DNA of 64,000 nucleotides from UMGS1590 sp963558655 (GCA_963558655.1 CAUWHJ010000003.1:1-64000), one strand, 5' to 3'; counted from the first letter of the stretch, positions 35,032 to 44,110 are shown. The notes: generated from the letters alone by a model not told the origin. Program-made: numbers and translations.

Positions 35032-36291
35032 ATGCGACGAGGTAGAGTTGCCGTGGTGATTGCAGTCGTATTAGCGATTGTGGTTGCTGCGTTCGCCCTT
35101 GTTCCTGTGTATCGAAACCATGCAAGCCTTGGTTTGGATTTGCAGGGGGGCGTTTTAATTCGTCTGGAAGCACCGGAAGGGACTTCAAACGAAGATATGA
35201 TGGGCGCCATTTCCATCATCAACAACCGTATCAATGGTCTCGGTGTTGCCGAACCTGATGTGCGTCTGGAAGGTGAAAACCGTATTGCTGTTGAACTGCC
35301 GGGGGTTGACGACCCTGAAGAAGCAGTGCGTACTATTGGTACAACGGCTAAAATGCAGTTTGTGCGCGTGGATACTGGTGAAGTGGTGGTCGATGGATCG
35401 CATCTGAAAAATGCACAGGCTGCTACGAATGATCAAACAACGGATGCAAGTCAGCGCTTTGCCGTAAATATTGAATTTGACGATGAAGGTAGTGCTGCTT
35501 TCGGCGCAGCGACCGAGGATCTGTGCAATAAGTACAGTTATGGTGATCAAAATCGTGCGATTGCCATTGTTTTAGATGATAAGGTAATTTCTGCACCGCT
35601 GATTAAAGAAGCGATTACCAATGGACAAGCGGCTATTTCCGGGAGTTTTGCAACCTATGATGATGCATCCAACTTGGCGGTTCAGTTAAACTCCGGTGCA
35701 CTGCCAGTTGACCTTGAAATCGTTGAGCAGAATACGGTTGGCGCACAGCTTGGGCCAGATGCTATTACACAGAGCTTGCAGGCGGCAATTATAGGCTGCA
35801 TTCTTTTAGCCTTGTTCTTACTGATTATTTATCGTGGGCCTGGCCTTGTTGCCATCATTTCGTTGGTGCTTTATGCGCTGCTTTTGGCTGGTGCCTTGAT
35901 TCTCATTCGCTCCACGATTACGCTTCAAGTTATTGCTGCTTTCCTGCTTTCTATTGGTATGGCTGTCGATGCGAACGTACTGATTTATGAACGTATTCGT
36001 GAAGAACTGCGTGTCGGGAAAACAGTACGTGTGGCAACAGATGCCGGTTTCAAGAAAGCATTTGTCACGATTCTTGATTCCAATGTAACAACATTGATTG
36101 CAACTTTTGTGCTGATGCTCTTAGGCACTGGTGCTATTCGCGGCTTTGCAGTAACATTGACGATTGGTATTATTCTGAGCCTTTTCACAGCAATCAGCTT
36201 TACACGTTTTATTTTGCGTAACCTTGTACAGGCCGGCGTGATTAAAACAGCGAAGTTTTATGGTATTAAGCGAGAGGAGGAACAGCAATGA
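35032..36291 (+). CDS. secD: Protein translocase subunit SecD
   Basis: A 419-residue SecD, which with SecF pulls exported proteins across the membrane using the proton gradient. One N-terminal helix (about 6-24) precedes LGLDLQGGVLIRLEA, the periplasmic P1 region, and five C-terminal helices (from about 240) with the SIGMAVDANVLIYERIREEL signature. It is a compact SecD typical of Bacillota. AGGAGG precedes the ATG. Its last four bases overlap secF. Confidence 0.95.
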   Translation: MRRGRVAVVIAVVLAIVVAAFALVPVYRNHASLGLDLQGGVLIRLEAPEGTSNEDMMGAISIINNRINGLGVAEPDVRLEGENRIAVELPGVDDPEEAVRTIGTTAKMQFVRVDTGEVVVDGSHLKNAQAATNDQTTDASQRFAVNIEFDDEGSAAFGAATEDLCNKYSYGDQNRAIAIVLDDKVISAPLIKEAITNGQAAISGSFATYDDASNLAVQLNSGALPVDLEIVEQNTVGAQLGPDAITQSLQAAIIGCILLALFLLIIYRGPGLVAIISLVLYALLLAGALILIRSTITLQVIAAFLLSIGMAVDANVLIYERIREELRVGKTVRVATDAGFKKAFVTILDSNVTTLIATFVLMLLGTGAIRGFAVTLTIGIILSLFTAISFTRFILRNLVQAGVIKTAKFYGIKREEEQQ

Positions 36292-37151
36292 GTTTTAATT
36301 TCGTCGGAAAAAGAAAATTTTCCTACATCCTTTCGTGTATCATTCTGATCGCAGGCATTGTTTCCCTTTTTGTTCAAGGGCTGAATTTCGGTGTTGACTT
36401 TACAGGCGGTACCGTTTTCCAGATTCAATTTGAGCAAGATAAAGAAATTGCTGATTTGCGTGAAGAACTTGGTAGCATTGGTTATGACGGCGTACAGATT
36501 CAGGAACTTGAAAATGGCAATTTCCAAATTCGCACAGAATTTATGGATCAAACTGCACAAGATGCTTTTGAAGATGAGTTGACTGATGCCGCTGGCAGTT
36601 TTGATGTTCTTTCTGCAAACGCTGTGGGCCCATCTGTAGGACGAGAAATTTTGCTCTCCGGTATTCTGGCGTTGATTGTAGCTGTGGTATTGATGGTCAT
36701 TTATATTACAGTGCGCTTCCAATGGCGTTTTGCTCTGGCAGGAAACCTCGCGCTGTTTCACGATATTCTCATTACCGTTGGTATTTTCTCGATTTTCCAA
36801 CTCGAAGTCAATTCCAACTTCGTGGCTGCAATTTTGACCATTTTCGGTTATTCCATCAACGATAAGATTGTTGTCTTTGACCGTATCCGTGAACGTTTGG
36901 GCAATGTGAAAAAAGATGACCTTGCTCATACGGTCAACCAATCCATCTGGTCCACCTTGAGACGTTCCGTTTTCACATCGTTGACAACATTGATTCCGAT
37001 TGTTTGCGTGTTCTTCCTTGGCGGGGAAACGACAAAGTTGTTTGTTCTTGCATTGATTATTGGTATCATTAGTGGTGCTTATTCTTCTATTTTTGTTGCT
37101 TCACCACTGTGGTATGATTTGTCTATGAAGAGCAAGAAGAAACGTTTCTAA
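36288..37151 (+). CDS. secF: Protein translocase subunit SecF
   Basis: A 287-residue SecF, partner of SecD. The NFGVDFTGGTVFQIQF motif follows the first helix, and the C-terminal helices contain FGYSINDKIVVFDRIRERL. Six membrane segments are expected. The ATG overlaps the secD stop (ATGA). A terminator follows. Confidence 0.95.
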   Translation: MSFNFVGKRKFSYILSCIILIAGIVSLFVQGLNFGVDFTGGTVFQIQFEQDKEIADLREELGSIGYDGVQIQELENGNFQIRTEFMDQTAQDAFEDELTDAAGSFDVLSANAVGPSVGREILLSGILALIVAVVLMVIYITVRFQWRFALAGNLALFHDILITVGIFSIFQLEVNSNFVAAILTIFGYSINDKIVVFDRIRERLGNVKKDDLAHTVNQSIWSTLRRSVFTSLTTLIPIVCVFFLGGETTKLFVLALIIGIISGAYSSIFVASPLWYDLSMKSKKKRF

Positions 37152-37160
37152 ACAAATATG

Positions 37161-37197
37161 AAGCTACAAGTCTGCTGTGCAGATTTGTAGCTTTTTT
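37161..37197 (+). terminator. Rho-independent terminator of secDF
   Basis: A 14-bp stem (AGCTACAAGTCTGC with GCAGATTTGTAGCT, one wobble) and six T residues. Confidence 0.88.
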
Positions 37198-37211
37198 CCT
37201 ATAATTTTACG

Positions 37212-37241
37212 TTGACGACAGCCCTTCGGCTTTGGTATCAT
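37212..37241 (+). promoter_or_regulatory. Promoter of the valS T-box transcript
   Basis: TTGACG, 18 bp spacer, TATCAT, with an extended -10 TGG. Confidence 0.65.
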
Positions 37242-37254
37242 GTTAAAATAGAGC

Positions 37255-37456
37255 CAATGAGAAAGAGGAGTAAGATTTTGGCGCTGAACAGAGAGCGACG
37301 TCGTGGCTGAAAACGTTGCCAGCAAAAGAAATCCGAAGGTTGCTTTTGAGGCGGGGTGACCCCGGTTGATGACCGTTAGAAAATCGTGAGGGCCTACTGG
37401 CCAAAAAAAGGTGGTACCGCGATTCATGTCGCCCTTTTATGGGGGCGGCTTTTTTA
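37255..37456 (+). promoter_or_regulatory. T-box riboswitch upstream of valS
   Basis: The gap of about 320 bases between secF and valS holds a terminator, a promoter and this leader. The T-box AGGTGGTACCGCG is at 37409-37421, followed by the terminator stem GTCGCCC/GGGCGGC and six T residues. Stem I features AGTA and ACAGAGAGCG are visible. By comparison with the glyQS leader of this window, where the specifier lies two bases before TTTTGAG, the specifier here would be GTT (valine) at 37339-37341; this is an inference. Confidence 0.88.
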
Positions 37457-37474
37457 TTTTTGGAGGAGAAGTAT

Positions 37475-40141
37475 ATGTCAATAAAAAATTTAGAGAAAAA
37501 TTACGATTCATCTCAGGTAGAAAATCGCTGGTATGAATTCTGGGAAAAAAACCATTTGTTTGCACCAAGTGATGACGATACCAAACCATCATTTTCCATT
37601 GTTATTCCACCGCCAAACGTAACAGGGAAGTTGCACATGGGTCATGCCATGGATGAAACCATGCAGGACATTCTTGTACGTTACAAACGCTTGAAAGGAT
37701 TCAACACTCTCTGGGTACCAGGGACAGACCATGCCGGTATTGCTACTCAAGCTAAGGTTGAAAATATGCTGCGCGATCAAGGCATTGACCGTGAAGAAAT
37801 TGGTCGTGAAGCGTTTATTGAACATTGTTGGGATTGGAAAAAACAATACGGCGATACCATTACCAAACAGATTCGCAAGCTGGGGGCTTCCTGCGACTGG
37901 GAACGTGAACGTTTTACAATGGACGAAGGGTGCAGCAAGGCAGTGCGTGAAGCCTTTGTTTCTTTGTATGAACAAGGTTTAATTTATCAGGGCAATTATA
38001 TTGTCAACTGGTGCCCACATTGCCAAACGACAATTTCCGATATTGAAGTTGAGCACGAAGAAAATCAAGGAAAGCTCTATTACCTGAACTATCCACTTGA
38101 AGACGGTAGTGGCAAACTCACCATTGCCACCACGCGTCCTGAAACAATGTTCGGTGATACCGCTGTTGCTGTGCATCCAGAAGATGAACGTTTCAAAGAT
38201 TTTATTGGCAAAAACGTCATTTTACCAATCGTTAATAAACCAATTCCTGTAATTGCAGATGAATATGTTGAACGTGAATTTGGTACAGGGTGCGTAAAAA
38301 TCACGCCATCTCACGATGTGAACGACTTTGAAATGGGTCAGCGTCATAACTTACCACACGTTGTGGTCATTGACCAATATGGCAAGATGAACGAAAACGC
38401 TGGAAAATACAATGGCATGGATCGTTTTGAATGTCGTAAGCAGGTCATTGAAGACCTTAAAGGCACTGCATATTTCGATCATGAAGAAGACTATACCAAT
38501 GCAGTTGGTCATTGCTATCGCTGCCATACAGCCATTGAACCACGTGTTAGCAAGCAATGGTTTGTACGCATGGCGCCGCTGGCGAAACCAGCCTTGGAAG
38601 CTGTTAAAAACGGTGATATTCGCTTTGTGCCAGAACGCTTTGACAAAATTTATATTGGCTGGCTTGAAAATATTAAAGACTGGTGTATTTCCCGTCAGCT
38701 TTGGTGGGGACATCGTATTCCGGTATGGTATTGCCAAGATTGCGGTGAAGTGATTTGCACCCGCGAAGATCCAACTGTGTGCCCTAAATGCGGCTCAAAC
38801 CATCTTGAGCAGGACCCTGATGTGTTAGACACCTGGTTCAGCTCCGGTTTGTGGCCATTTGAAGTCATGGGCTGGCCGGATCTTGATGCGGAAGATCTCA
38901 AGCGTTTTTATCCAACGGATGTTCTTGTAACCGGTCGTGACATCATTTTCTTCTGGGTGGCTCGTATGATTTTTGATGCATTCAAGATGACCGAACAACG
39001 TCCATTCAAAGACGTGCTGATTCACGGGCTTGTTCTCGACCAAAACGGTCAGAAAATGAGCAAGTCAAAGGGCAATGGGATTGATCCACTGGAAGAAATC
39101 GAAAAATATGGTGCCGATGCGCTGCGTATGACGCTGATTACCGGGGTAACGCCAGGCAATGATGTGCGCTACCGTTCAGAAAAAATTGAGGCATCGCGTA
39201 ACTTTACCAATAAGCTCTGGAACGCAGCGCGTTTTGTGCTGATGAACCTTGAAGGCTTCGATGGACAGTTGCAAACTTTACCACCAGCTTCTGATGATGT
39301 GATCGACCAATGGATCATCACACGATTCTATGAAATCACCGAAAAAATGAGCACTGAATTGGAACGCTATGATTATGGTGAAGCTGCAAAAACCATTCGT
39401 GATTTCATCTGGAATGAATTCTGCGATTGGTATATTGAACTGATTAAACCACGCCTTTATTGTCGTGTGAGCGAAGAAAGCAAGGTGCAGGCCCAAGCTG
39501 TGGCGGCTTGGGTATTGCGTGAAACCTGCGTTCTTCTGCATCCAATCATGCCATTTATCACCGAAGAAATCTGGCAGCATCTGCCACATGATGGTCAATC
39601 GATCAGTGTAACCAAGTGGCCTGAAAACACCACTGGTATTCACTATCAGGACGCCTATGATAAAATGGTCTTTTTGATGGACTTAATCAAAGGAATTCGT
39701 TCCATGCGCCATGATATGGGTATTGCCACCGGTAAAAAATCATCTTTGCAGATTCATTGCCACAATGCGGCGCAAAAAGAAGTGGTTGAAGCGTACGATA
39801 TTCAATTAAAAACGCTTGCTTATGCCGAAGAAATTACCTTATTGGACGATGTAAAGGCAGCCGAAAAGCAATCTGTCAGCACCGTTGTTCACGGCGCCGA
39901 AGTCATTTTGCCACTGAAAGGTGTGCTTGATATTGCAGATGAATTGGCACGTTTGGGCAAAGAGATGGAACGCTTAAACAGTGAAGTAACCCGTGCTGAA
40001 AAGAAATTGGCCAATGAAGGATTTGTCAGCAAAGCGCCAGCGGCTGTTGTTGAAGCAGAAAAAGAAAAAGTGGTCAACTACAAGCTCGACCTTGAAGCTG
40101 TACAAAAACGTTATGATTTCCTGACCAGTTTGGATCAATAA
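37475..40141 (+). CDS. valS: Valine--tRNA ligase
   Basis: An 888-residue class I synthetase that charges tRNA-Val and edits misactivated threonine. The HIGH-type motif is PPPNVTGKLHMGHAMDETMQ (46-65), the editing domain contains TIATTRPETMFGDTAVAVHP, and the KMSKSKGNGIDP motif follows near residue 535. The anticodon domain and the C-terminal coiled coil are complete. ATG 37475 has GGAGGAG upstream. It is regulated by the T-box in its leader. Confidence 0.97.
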   Translation: MSIKNLEKNYDSSQVENRWYEFWEKNHLFAPSDDDTKPSFSIVIPPPNVTGKLHMGHAMDETMQDILVRYKRLKGFNTLWVPGTDHAGIATQAKVENMLRDQGIDREEIGREAFIEHCWDWKKQYGDTITKQIRKLGASCDWERERFTMDEGCSKAVREAFVSLYEQGLIYQGNYIVNWCPHCQTTISDIEVEHEENQGKLYYLNYPLEDGSGKLTIATTRPETMFGDTAVAVHPEDERFKDFIGKNVILPIVNKPIPVIADEYVEREFGTGCVKITPSHDVNDFEMGQRHNLPHVVVIDQYGKMNENAGKYNGMDRFECRKQVIEDLKGTAYFDHEEDYTNAVGHCYRCHTAIEPRVSKQWFVRMAPLAKPALEAVKNGDIRFVPERFDKIYIGWLENIKDWCISRQLWWGHRIPVWYCQDCGEVICTREDPTVCPKCGSNHLEQDPDVLDTWFSSGLWPFEVMGWPDLDAEDLKRFYPTDVLVTGRDIIFFWVARMIFDAFKMTEQRPFKDVLIHGLVLDQNGQKMSKSKGNGIDPLEEIEKYGADALRMTLITGVTPGNDVRYRSEKIEASRNFTNKLWNAARFVLMNLEGFDGQLQTLPPASDDVIDQWIITRFYEITEKMSTELERYDYGEAAKTIRDFIWNEFCDWYIELIKPRLYCRVSEESKVQAQAVAAWVLRETCVLLHPIMPFITEEIWQHLPHDGQSISVTKWPENTTGIHYQDAYDKMVFLMDLIKGIRSMRHDMGIATGKKSSLQIHCHNAAQKEVVEAYDIQLKTLAYAEEITLLDDVKAAEKQSVSTVVHGAEVILPLKGVLDIADELARLGKEMERLNSEVTRAEKKLANEGFVSKAPAAVVEAEKEKVVNYKLDLEAVQKRYDFLTSLDQ

Positions 40142-40169
40142 ATAGAGATGAATAAAGCGAGGTGTTAAT

Positions 40170-40376
40170 ATGTTTGGTCTCAGTATGGGCGAACTGCTCA
40201 TTATTCTGGTTGTTGTTGTGGTTTTATTTGGCTCAACGCGCTTAGCCGGCTTAGGAAAATCTGCAGGTAAATCGGTGCGTGAGTTCAAGGAAGAATTGCA
40301 CAAAGACGATAATACCAATAAAGCAGCTGCTGAAGAATCGAAAGAAGCAGCAGATGATGATGCACAAACAAAGTAA
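40170..40376 (+). CDS. tatA: Twin-arginine translocase TatA-type protein 1
   Basis: A 68-residue TatA/E-type protein. The membrane helix (about 5-20) ends in the LFGSTRLAGLGKS hinge with the conserved Phe-Gly, followed by an amphipathic helix and an acidic tail. TatA forms the pore-like assembly that moves folded Tat substrates. It is the first gene of a tatA-tatA/B-tatC operon. Confidence 0.9.
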   Translation: MFGLSMGELLIILVVVVVLFGSTRLAGLGKSAGKSVREFKEELHKDDNTNKAAAEESKEAADDDAQTK

Positions 40377-40391
40377 AAGAAGGGCTGATAT

Positions 40392-40697
40392 ATGGGTTTA
40401 AGTTTTGGTGAAATTCTTCTTATCCTGGTGGTAGCTTTTCTCGTGCTAGGTCCGGATAAATTGCCGGATGCCGGACGCACACTTGGTAAAACCGTCAATA
40501 GTTTCAAAAAAGCGTTAAAGGACACCAATCTTGATCTCAAAGACGAAGTTGAAGCGATCAAAAAAGAAACCGGTGTTGCAGAGATTACCAATCTGTCTGC
40601 GAAAGCGAAAGAAAAAGAAACGCAATTCAAAAACGAGCTCTTAGATTTGAAAAAAGACCTGAATTTTAGCGATCAAAAGACATCGGAAAAGAAATAG
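40392..40697 (+). CDS. Twin-arginine translocase TatA/TatB-type protein 2
   Basis: A 101-residue second TatA/TatB-family protein. The helix (about 4-20) ends in VLGPDKLPDAGRTLGK, where the Leu-Gly-Pro-(Asp/Glu)-Lys-Leu-Pro pattern is closer to TatB than the LFG of its neighbour. A charged amphipathic region of about 70 residues follows. It may act as the TatB-like receptor subunit, but Bacillota often use bifunctional TatA proteins, so the role is left open. Confidence 0.85.
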   Translation: MGLSFGEILLILVVAFLVLGPDKLPDAGRTLGKTVNSFKKALKDTNLDLKDEVEAIKKETGVAEITNLSAKAKEKETQFKNELLDLKKDLNFSDQKTSEKK

Positions 40698-40711
40698 GAA
40701 GGAGGGAAAAC

Positions 40712-41464
40712 ATGTCAGATCAGCAAAAGCTACCACTTTCGGAGCACCTTACAGCATTGCGGCGTGTTTTCCTTGTTTCTATTGTGGCCATATTGGTAGC
40801 ATCGGTATTATGTTATGGCATTTTGCGTGAACCCATCATGGATTTGGTGGTTGCGCCGGTAAAAGAATATGGCATCGAGCTTAAATTTACAAGCGTGGCT
40901 GAAGCCTTCATGGCTTATATGAAAATCTCCATTTTGGCAGGTGTCATTTGTGCCAGTCCGATTGTGCTTTGGCAAGTGTTAAAGTTTGTTCTGCCAGGGC
41001 TGTATCAAAACGAAAAACGTGCCTTTTTGTTGGTGCTTTTCTGGCTTCTGGTGCTTTTTCTAACTGGTGTTGCTTTTGCCTATTTTGTGGTCTTAAGATT
41101 TTCACTGAAGGTATTGCTGTTTGATTTTAGCGGCGAATTTGATCCTTTTATTACAATTGCCAATTACTTAAGCTTTGTCTGGAAATTTCTTATTCCATTT
41201 GGCATTGTTTTTGAAATTCCGTTGCTCGTTTATTTCCTTACGCGCTTTGGTTTGGTTACGCCGGAATCTCTTGTCAAATATCGGCGCTGGGTCATTTTGC
41301 TGATTGTTGTTGCTGCCGGTATTTTCAGCCCACCAGACGTGGTAAGCCAGGTGCTTTTGGCTGTACCAATGTATGTATTGTTTGAACTCAGCATTGTCAT
41401 TGCACGTCGTGTTTATCGTGCAAGGTTAAAGAGATTGTCCCAGGAAGAAGAATCAGAGAGGTGA
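40712..41464 (+). CDS. tatC: Sec-independent protein translocase TatC
   Basis: A 250-residue TatC, the receptor for twin-arginine signal peptides. The cytoplasmic N-terminus has LPLSEHLTALRRVFLV, which in the family contacts the signal peptide, and six hydrophobic segments follow. GGAGGG precedes the ATG. Its stop overlaps the open frame of the PRC-barrel gene. Confidence 0.95.
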   Translation: MSDQQKLPLSEHLTALRRVFLVSIVAILVASVLCYGILREPIMDLVVAPVKEYGIELKFTSVAEAFMAYMKISILAGVICASPIVLWQVLKFVLPGLYQNEKRAFLLVLFWLLVLFLTGVAFAYFVVLRFSLKVLLFDFSGEFDPFITIANYLSFVWKFLIPFGIVFEIPLLVYFLTRFGLVTPESLVKYRRWVILLIVVAAGIFSPPDVVSQVLLAVPMYVLFELSIVIARRVYRARLKRLSQEEESER

Positions 41465-41469
41465 TCGAC

Positions 41470-42390
41470 ATGATGAGAGACATACTTTATGCATCAGATT
41501 TTTTAGATAAAGACGTGTTAAATCTTGAAACAGGTGATTTGACCGGTACAATCAGCGGCATTCTTGTAGAAGATGCGCCGTTGCGCGCGATTGCTTTTGC
41601 TTATCGTGTTGATGAAGGCGAAGAAAAACGCCTGATTTTCAGTGATTTTTCTCAAGTCACAGACATCGACCAACAAGTCGTGGTTATTTCTTCACGTCAA
41701 AGCTACCTGCCTGGAGAGGCAAAAAATGTACTTGGTTTGTCTTGCTTAGATGTCAACGGTAAATTGATTGGTAAGATTCGTGATCTGGCTTGGGGACAGC
41801 AAGACGGAATGCTGAAAGAATGGATTGTTGCTGGTGAAAATGAATGGTTTGGGGTAGCAGTTTCTGATACGCAAAAAGTAGGAAATGGCGCTGTCATTCT
41901 TGCTGTTCCTGAAACAGGCATCCATAAAAGTACTTATCAGCGTACACATGCTGAGCAGGCAACAAGTGATGGCGCTGAAGAAATGATGAGAAGCCTCATT
42001 CGTCGTGTTGGCGCAACACTATCCGAAGCTGGTCAAAAAGTTGGCGAGCGTGTGAAACACATTGACACGGAAGAACTGAATCGTGACATCAATCGTTTTA
42101 CAGAAAAAGTTGGTAAAGAAATAAGAAACGTGATTGATAATATCTCTGAGCAGACAAAAGCACAGAAATACGCCAACATGGAATCAGAAATCATTAGCGT
42201 TCTCAGAGACTTGAACGGCTTCACGGTAAGCAGTGCCATCTATGATAAAGATGGCGACGTTATCATCATGCCAGGTTATGTGATTGATGAAAACGTTGTG
42301 CGCCGAGCCATTGAATCAGAAAAGATTGCAGACTTGTATCGTGTTGCTGTATCCATCAAAGACACAGAAAACGGAGAAAACCATGAATAA
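41470..42390 (+). CDS. PRC-barrel domain protein
   Basis: A 306-residue protein with two PRC-barrel-like beta domains. The first covers about residues 1-75; the second, about 80-150, contains VLGLSCLDVNGKLIGKIRDL. A highly charged helical region (about 165-230) links them to a C-terminal part with a third barrel-like pattern, SSAIYDKDGDVIIMPGYVID. PRC barrels mediate protein and RNA contacts in ribosome maturation and photosynthetic complexes; no specific role can be assigned. ATG 41470 is the best start. It sits directly after tatC. Confidence 0.75.
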   Translation: MMRDILYASDFLDKDVLNLETGDLTGTISGILVEDAPLRAIAFAYRVDEGEEKRLIFSDFSQVTDIDQQVVVISSRQSYLPGEAKNVLGLSCLDVNGKLIGKIRDLAWGQQDGMLKEWIVAGENEWFGVAVSDTQKVGNGAVILAVPETGIHKSTYQRTHAEQATSDGAEEMMRSLIRRVGATLSEAGQKVGERVKHIDTEELNRDINRFTEKVGKEIRNVIDNISEQTKAQKYANMESEIISVLRDLNGFTVSSAIYDKDGDVIIMPGYVIDENVVRRAIESEKIADLYRVAVSIKDTENGENHE

Positions 42391-42598
42391 TTTCTTTAGA
42401 CTCAACGAGGCCAACGAAGGCGAAATTTACGAAATTGTTGCAGTCGATGATGAAGCATTTTCGCATGAAATTGGCGCCTATAAAGGCATGAGTGTAGTGG
42501 TTCTGAAAAAAGCCTTGCAAAGCATTGTGCAGTTTGGCTATTCGCAAATTGAAATAGAATTGGAACAACTGAATAAAATCGTTGTACAGGCAATTTAA
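42383..42598 (+). CDS. Small FeoA-like domain protein
   Basis: A 71-residue acidic protein with a FeoA/SH3-like pattern: a short N-terminal helix region, GEIYEIVAVDDE, IGAYKGMSVVVLKKA and a final ELEQLNKIVVQ strand. FeoA domains regulate the ferrous iron transporter FeoB, but no feoB is near, so iron transport is not implied. It overlaps the PRC-barrel gene by 8 nt, and a terminator follows, so it closes the Tat operon. Confidence 0.65.
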   Translation: MNNFFRLNEANEGEIYEIVAVDDEAFSHEIGAYKGMSVVVLKKALQSIVQFGYSQIEIELEQLNKIVVQAI

Positions 42599-42607
42599 GA
42601 AAAGGCG

Positions 42608-42643
42608 CTCGTGTTGTAGTAACCCTACAATGCGAGTTTTTTT
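42608..42643 (+). terminator. Terminator of the Tat/PRC operon
   Basis: A 12-bp stem (CTCGTGTTGTAG with CTACAATGCGAG, two wobbles) ending in seven T residues. Confidence 0.85.
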
Positions 42644-42791
42644 ATTGTTTATTGCAGGATATTTTTGTAAGATGCGCGCAAACAACCTACGATTCTTTCG
42701 GCATTTTTGACAAGAACGTGCATTTGACCAGTGAAAAGAACGAGTTTTTTTGAAAGTAGTCGTTTCACTTCTACTCGTCAATGGGCTTTAT

Positions 42792-42800
42792 TGTTAGAAT
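42792..42800 (+). promoter_or_regulatory. Candidate extended -10 promoter of trxB
   Basis: TGTTAGAAT is an extended -10 (TG n TAGAAT) 44 bp before the trxB start. No consensus -35 was found, and nothing else was recognised in 42644-42790. Confidence 0.35.
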
Positions 42801-42843
42801 AAGCGTGACTTTTAGAAAAACAATTTTTTGGAGGCTAATGACA

Positions 42844-44040
42844 ATGAGTGAAATGAATTACGATTTGATTATTATTGGCGGCGGCCCTGCTGGTCTTGCT
42901 GCTGGTATCTATGGCGGTCGCGCACGTTTGAATACGCTGATTATTGAAAAAGGCACCATCGGTGGTCGTGCTGAAACCACCCGCGAAATCGTAAACTATC
43001 CAGGTTTCCTGCAAACCACTGGTCCAGAATTAACTGACACCATGCGTCAACACGCAGAAAAATTCGGTTGCACCATCGTTAAGGAAACCCCAAAAGAAGT
43101 TATTCTTGAAGGTGAAACCAAGGTTGTTAAAACCCGCAAGAACACCTATTCTGCACCAGCTGTTATCATTGCTACTGGTACCAGTGCTCGTATTTTAGGT
43201 ATTCCTGGCGAAAAAGAACTTGCTGGCATGGGCGTTGCTTACTGTGCAACCTGTGATGCTGAATTCTTCCAGGATCAGCGCGTTTGTGTCATCGGTAGTG
43301 GCGACCAGGCAATCGAAGAAAGTATGTTCATTGCAAAGTTCGCCAGCGAAGTTACCATCATCGTTCTCCATGAAGAAGGTGTGCTTGACTGCAACAAAGT
43401 AGCTGCTGAAAAAGCATTCGCACATCCTAAGCTCAAATTCGTTTGGAACTCTTCCCCAGCTGCTATTCTCGGTGAAGATGAAGTCACTGGCTTGCAAGTG
43501 AAGAACTCTAAAACTGGTGAATTGACCGATATTCCTTGCGAAGGTGTCTTTTTCTTCGTTGGTCAGGTGCCAGAAACCAAAGGTCTGACCGAAACTGGTT
43601 TGGCATTTGATGGTCGTGGCTATATCCCAACCAACGATCGCATGGAAACCAATCTTGAAGGTGTTTATGCTGTTGGTGACGTTCGTGAAAAATATCTCCG
43701 TCAGGTTGTTACTTCTGCTGCTGATGGTGCTATCGCTGCTACCGCTGCAGAACGTTACATTGAAGAATTAAAAGACTTTAACACGCGCGTGCTCGGTTCT
43801 GATAAACCAGTTCTGCTTGCTTTCTGGAGTCAGGAATACAACGGCAGTCTCGAAGCCATTCAGGCCGTAGAAGCAAAGAATGCTGAAACCGGTTCCCACA
43901 TGTTTGTCGAAGTCGATTATATGCGTAAAAAGACCCTCGCTAAGAAGTTCGACATTACCTTGGACGACAATCAGCCAGCAAAAATTCTGGAACTTGTGAA
44001 GGGTGAAGTAACGCGCGAAGTTACCATCGATACCCTGTAA
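42844..44040 (+). CDS. trxB: Thioredoxin reductase fused to a cysteine-less thioredoxin-like domain
   Basis: A 398-residue protein. Residues 1-312 form a normal NADPH-thioredoxin reductase: FAD motif IGGGPAGLAAGIYGGRARL, redox-active CATC (134-137), NADPH motif VIGSGDQAIEE, and C-terminal FAD motif YAVGDVREKYLRQVVTSAADG. Residues about 316-398 resemble a thioredoxin: DKPVLLAFWSQEYNGS aligns with the pattern of trxA in this window, but the CGPC active site is replaced by Tyr332-Asn-Gly-Ser335. A proline (378) remains at the cis-proline position. The reductase is about 80 residues longer than usual. Its own terminator and a GGAGG site suggest a single, well-expressed gene. Confidence 0.93.
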   Translation: MSEMNYDLIIIGGGPAGLAAGIYGGRARLNTLIIEKGTIGGRAETTREIVNYPGFLQTTGPELTDTMRQHAEKFGCTIVKETPKEVILEGETKVVKTRKNTYSAPAVIIATGTSARILGIPGEKELAGMGVAYCATCDAEFFQDQRVCVIGSGDQAIEESMFIAKFASEVTIIVLHEEGVLDCNKVAAEKAFAHPKLKFVWNSSPAAILGEDEVTGLQVKNSKTGELTDIPCEGVFFFVGQVPETKGLTETGLAFDGRGYIPTNDRMETNLEGVYAVGDVREKYLRQVVTSAADGAIAATAAERYIEELKDFNTRVLGSDKPVLLAFWSQEYNGSLEAIQAVEAKNAETGSHMFVEVDYMRKKTLAKKFDITLDDNQPAKILELVKGEVTREVTIDTL

Positions 44041-44072
44041 TTCATCATTGATTAGGCATTTTTATACGCGAA

Positions 44073-44110
44073 AAAAGCATGTGTATGTGTAAACGTACAC
44101 ATGCTTTTCT
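44073..44110 (+). terminator. Rho-independent terminator of trxB
   Basis: AAAAGCATGTGTA pairs perfectly with TACACATGCTTTT; T-run at the end. Confidence 0.88.

Noticed and set aside
42383..42598. Ferrous iron transport operon (feoAB)
   Set aside because: Only a FeoA-like small domain is seen; no feoB follows, and a terminator ends the transcript.
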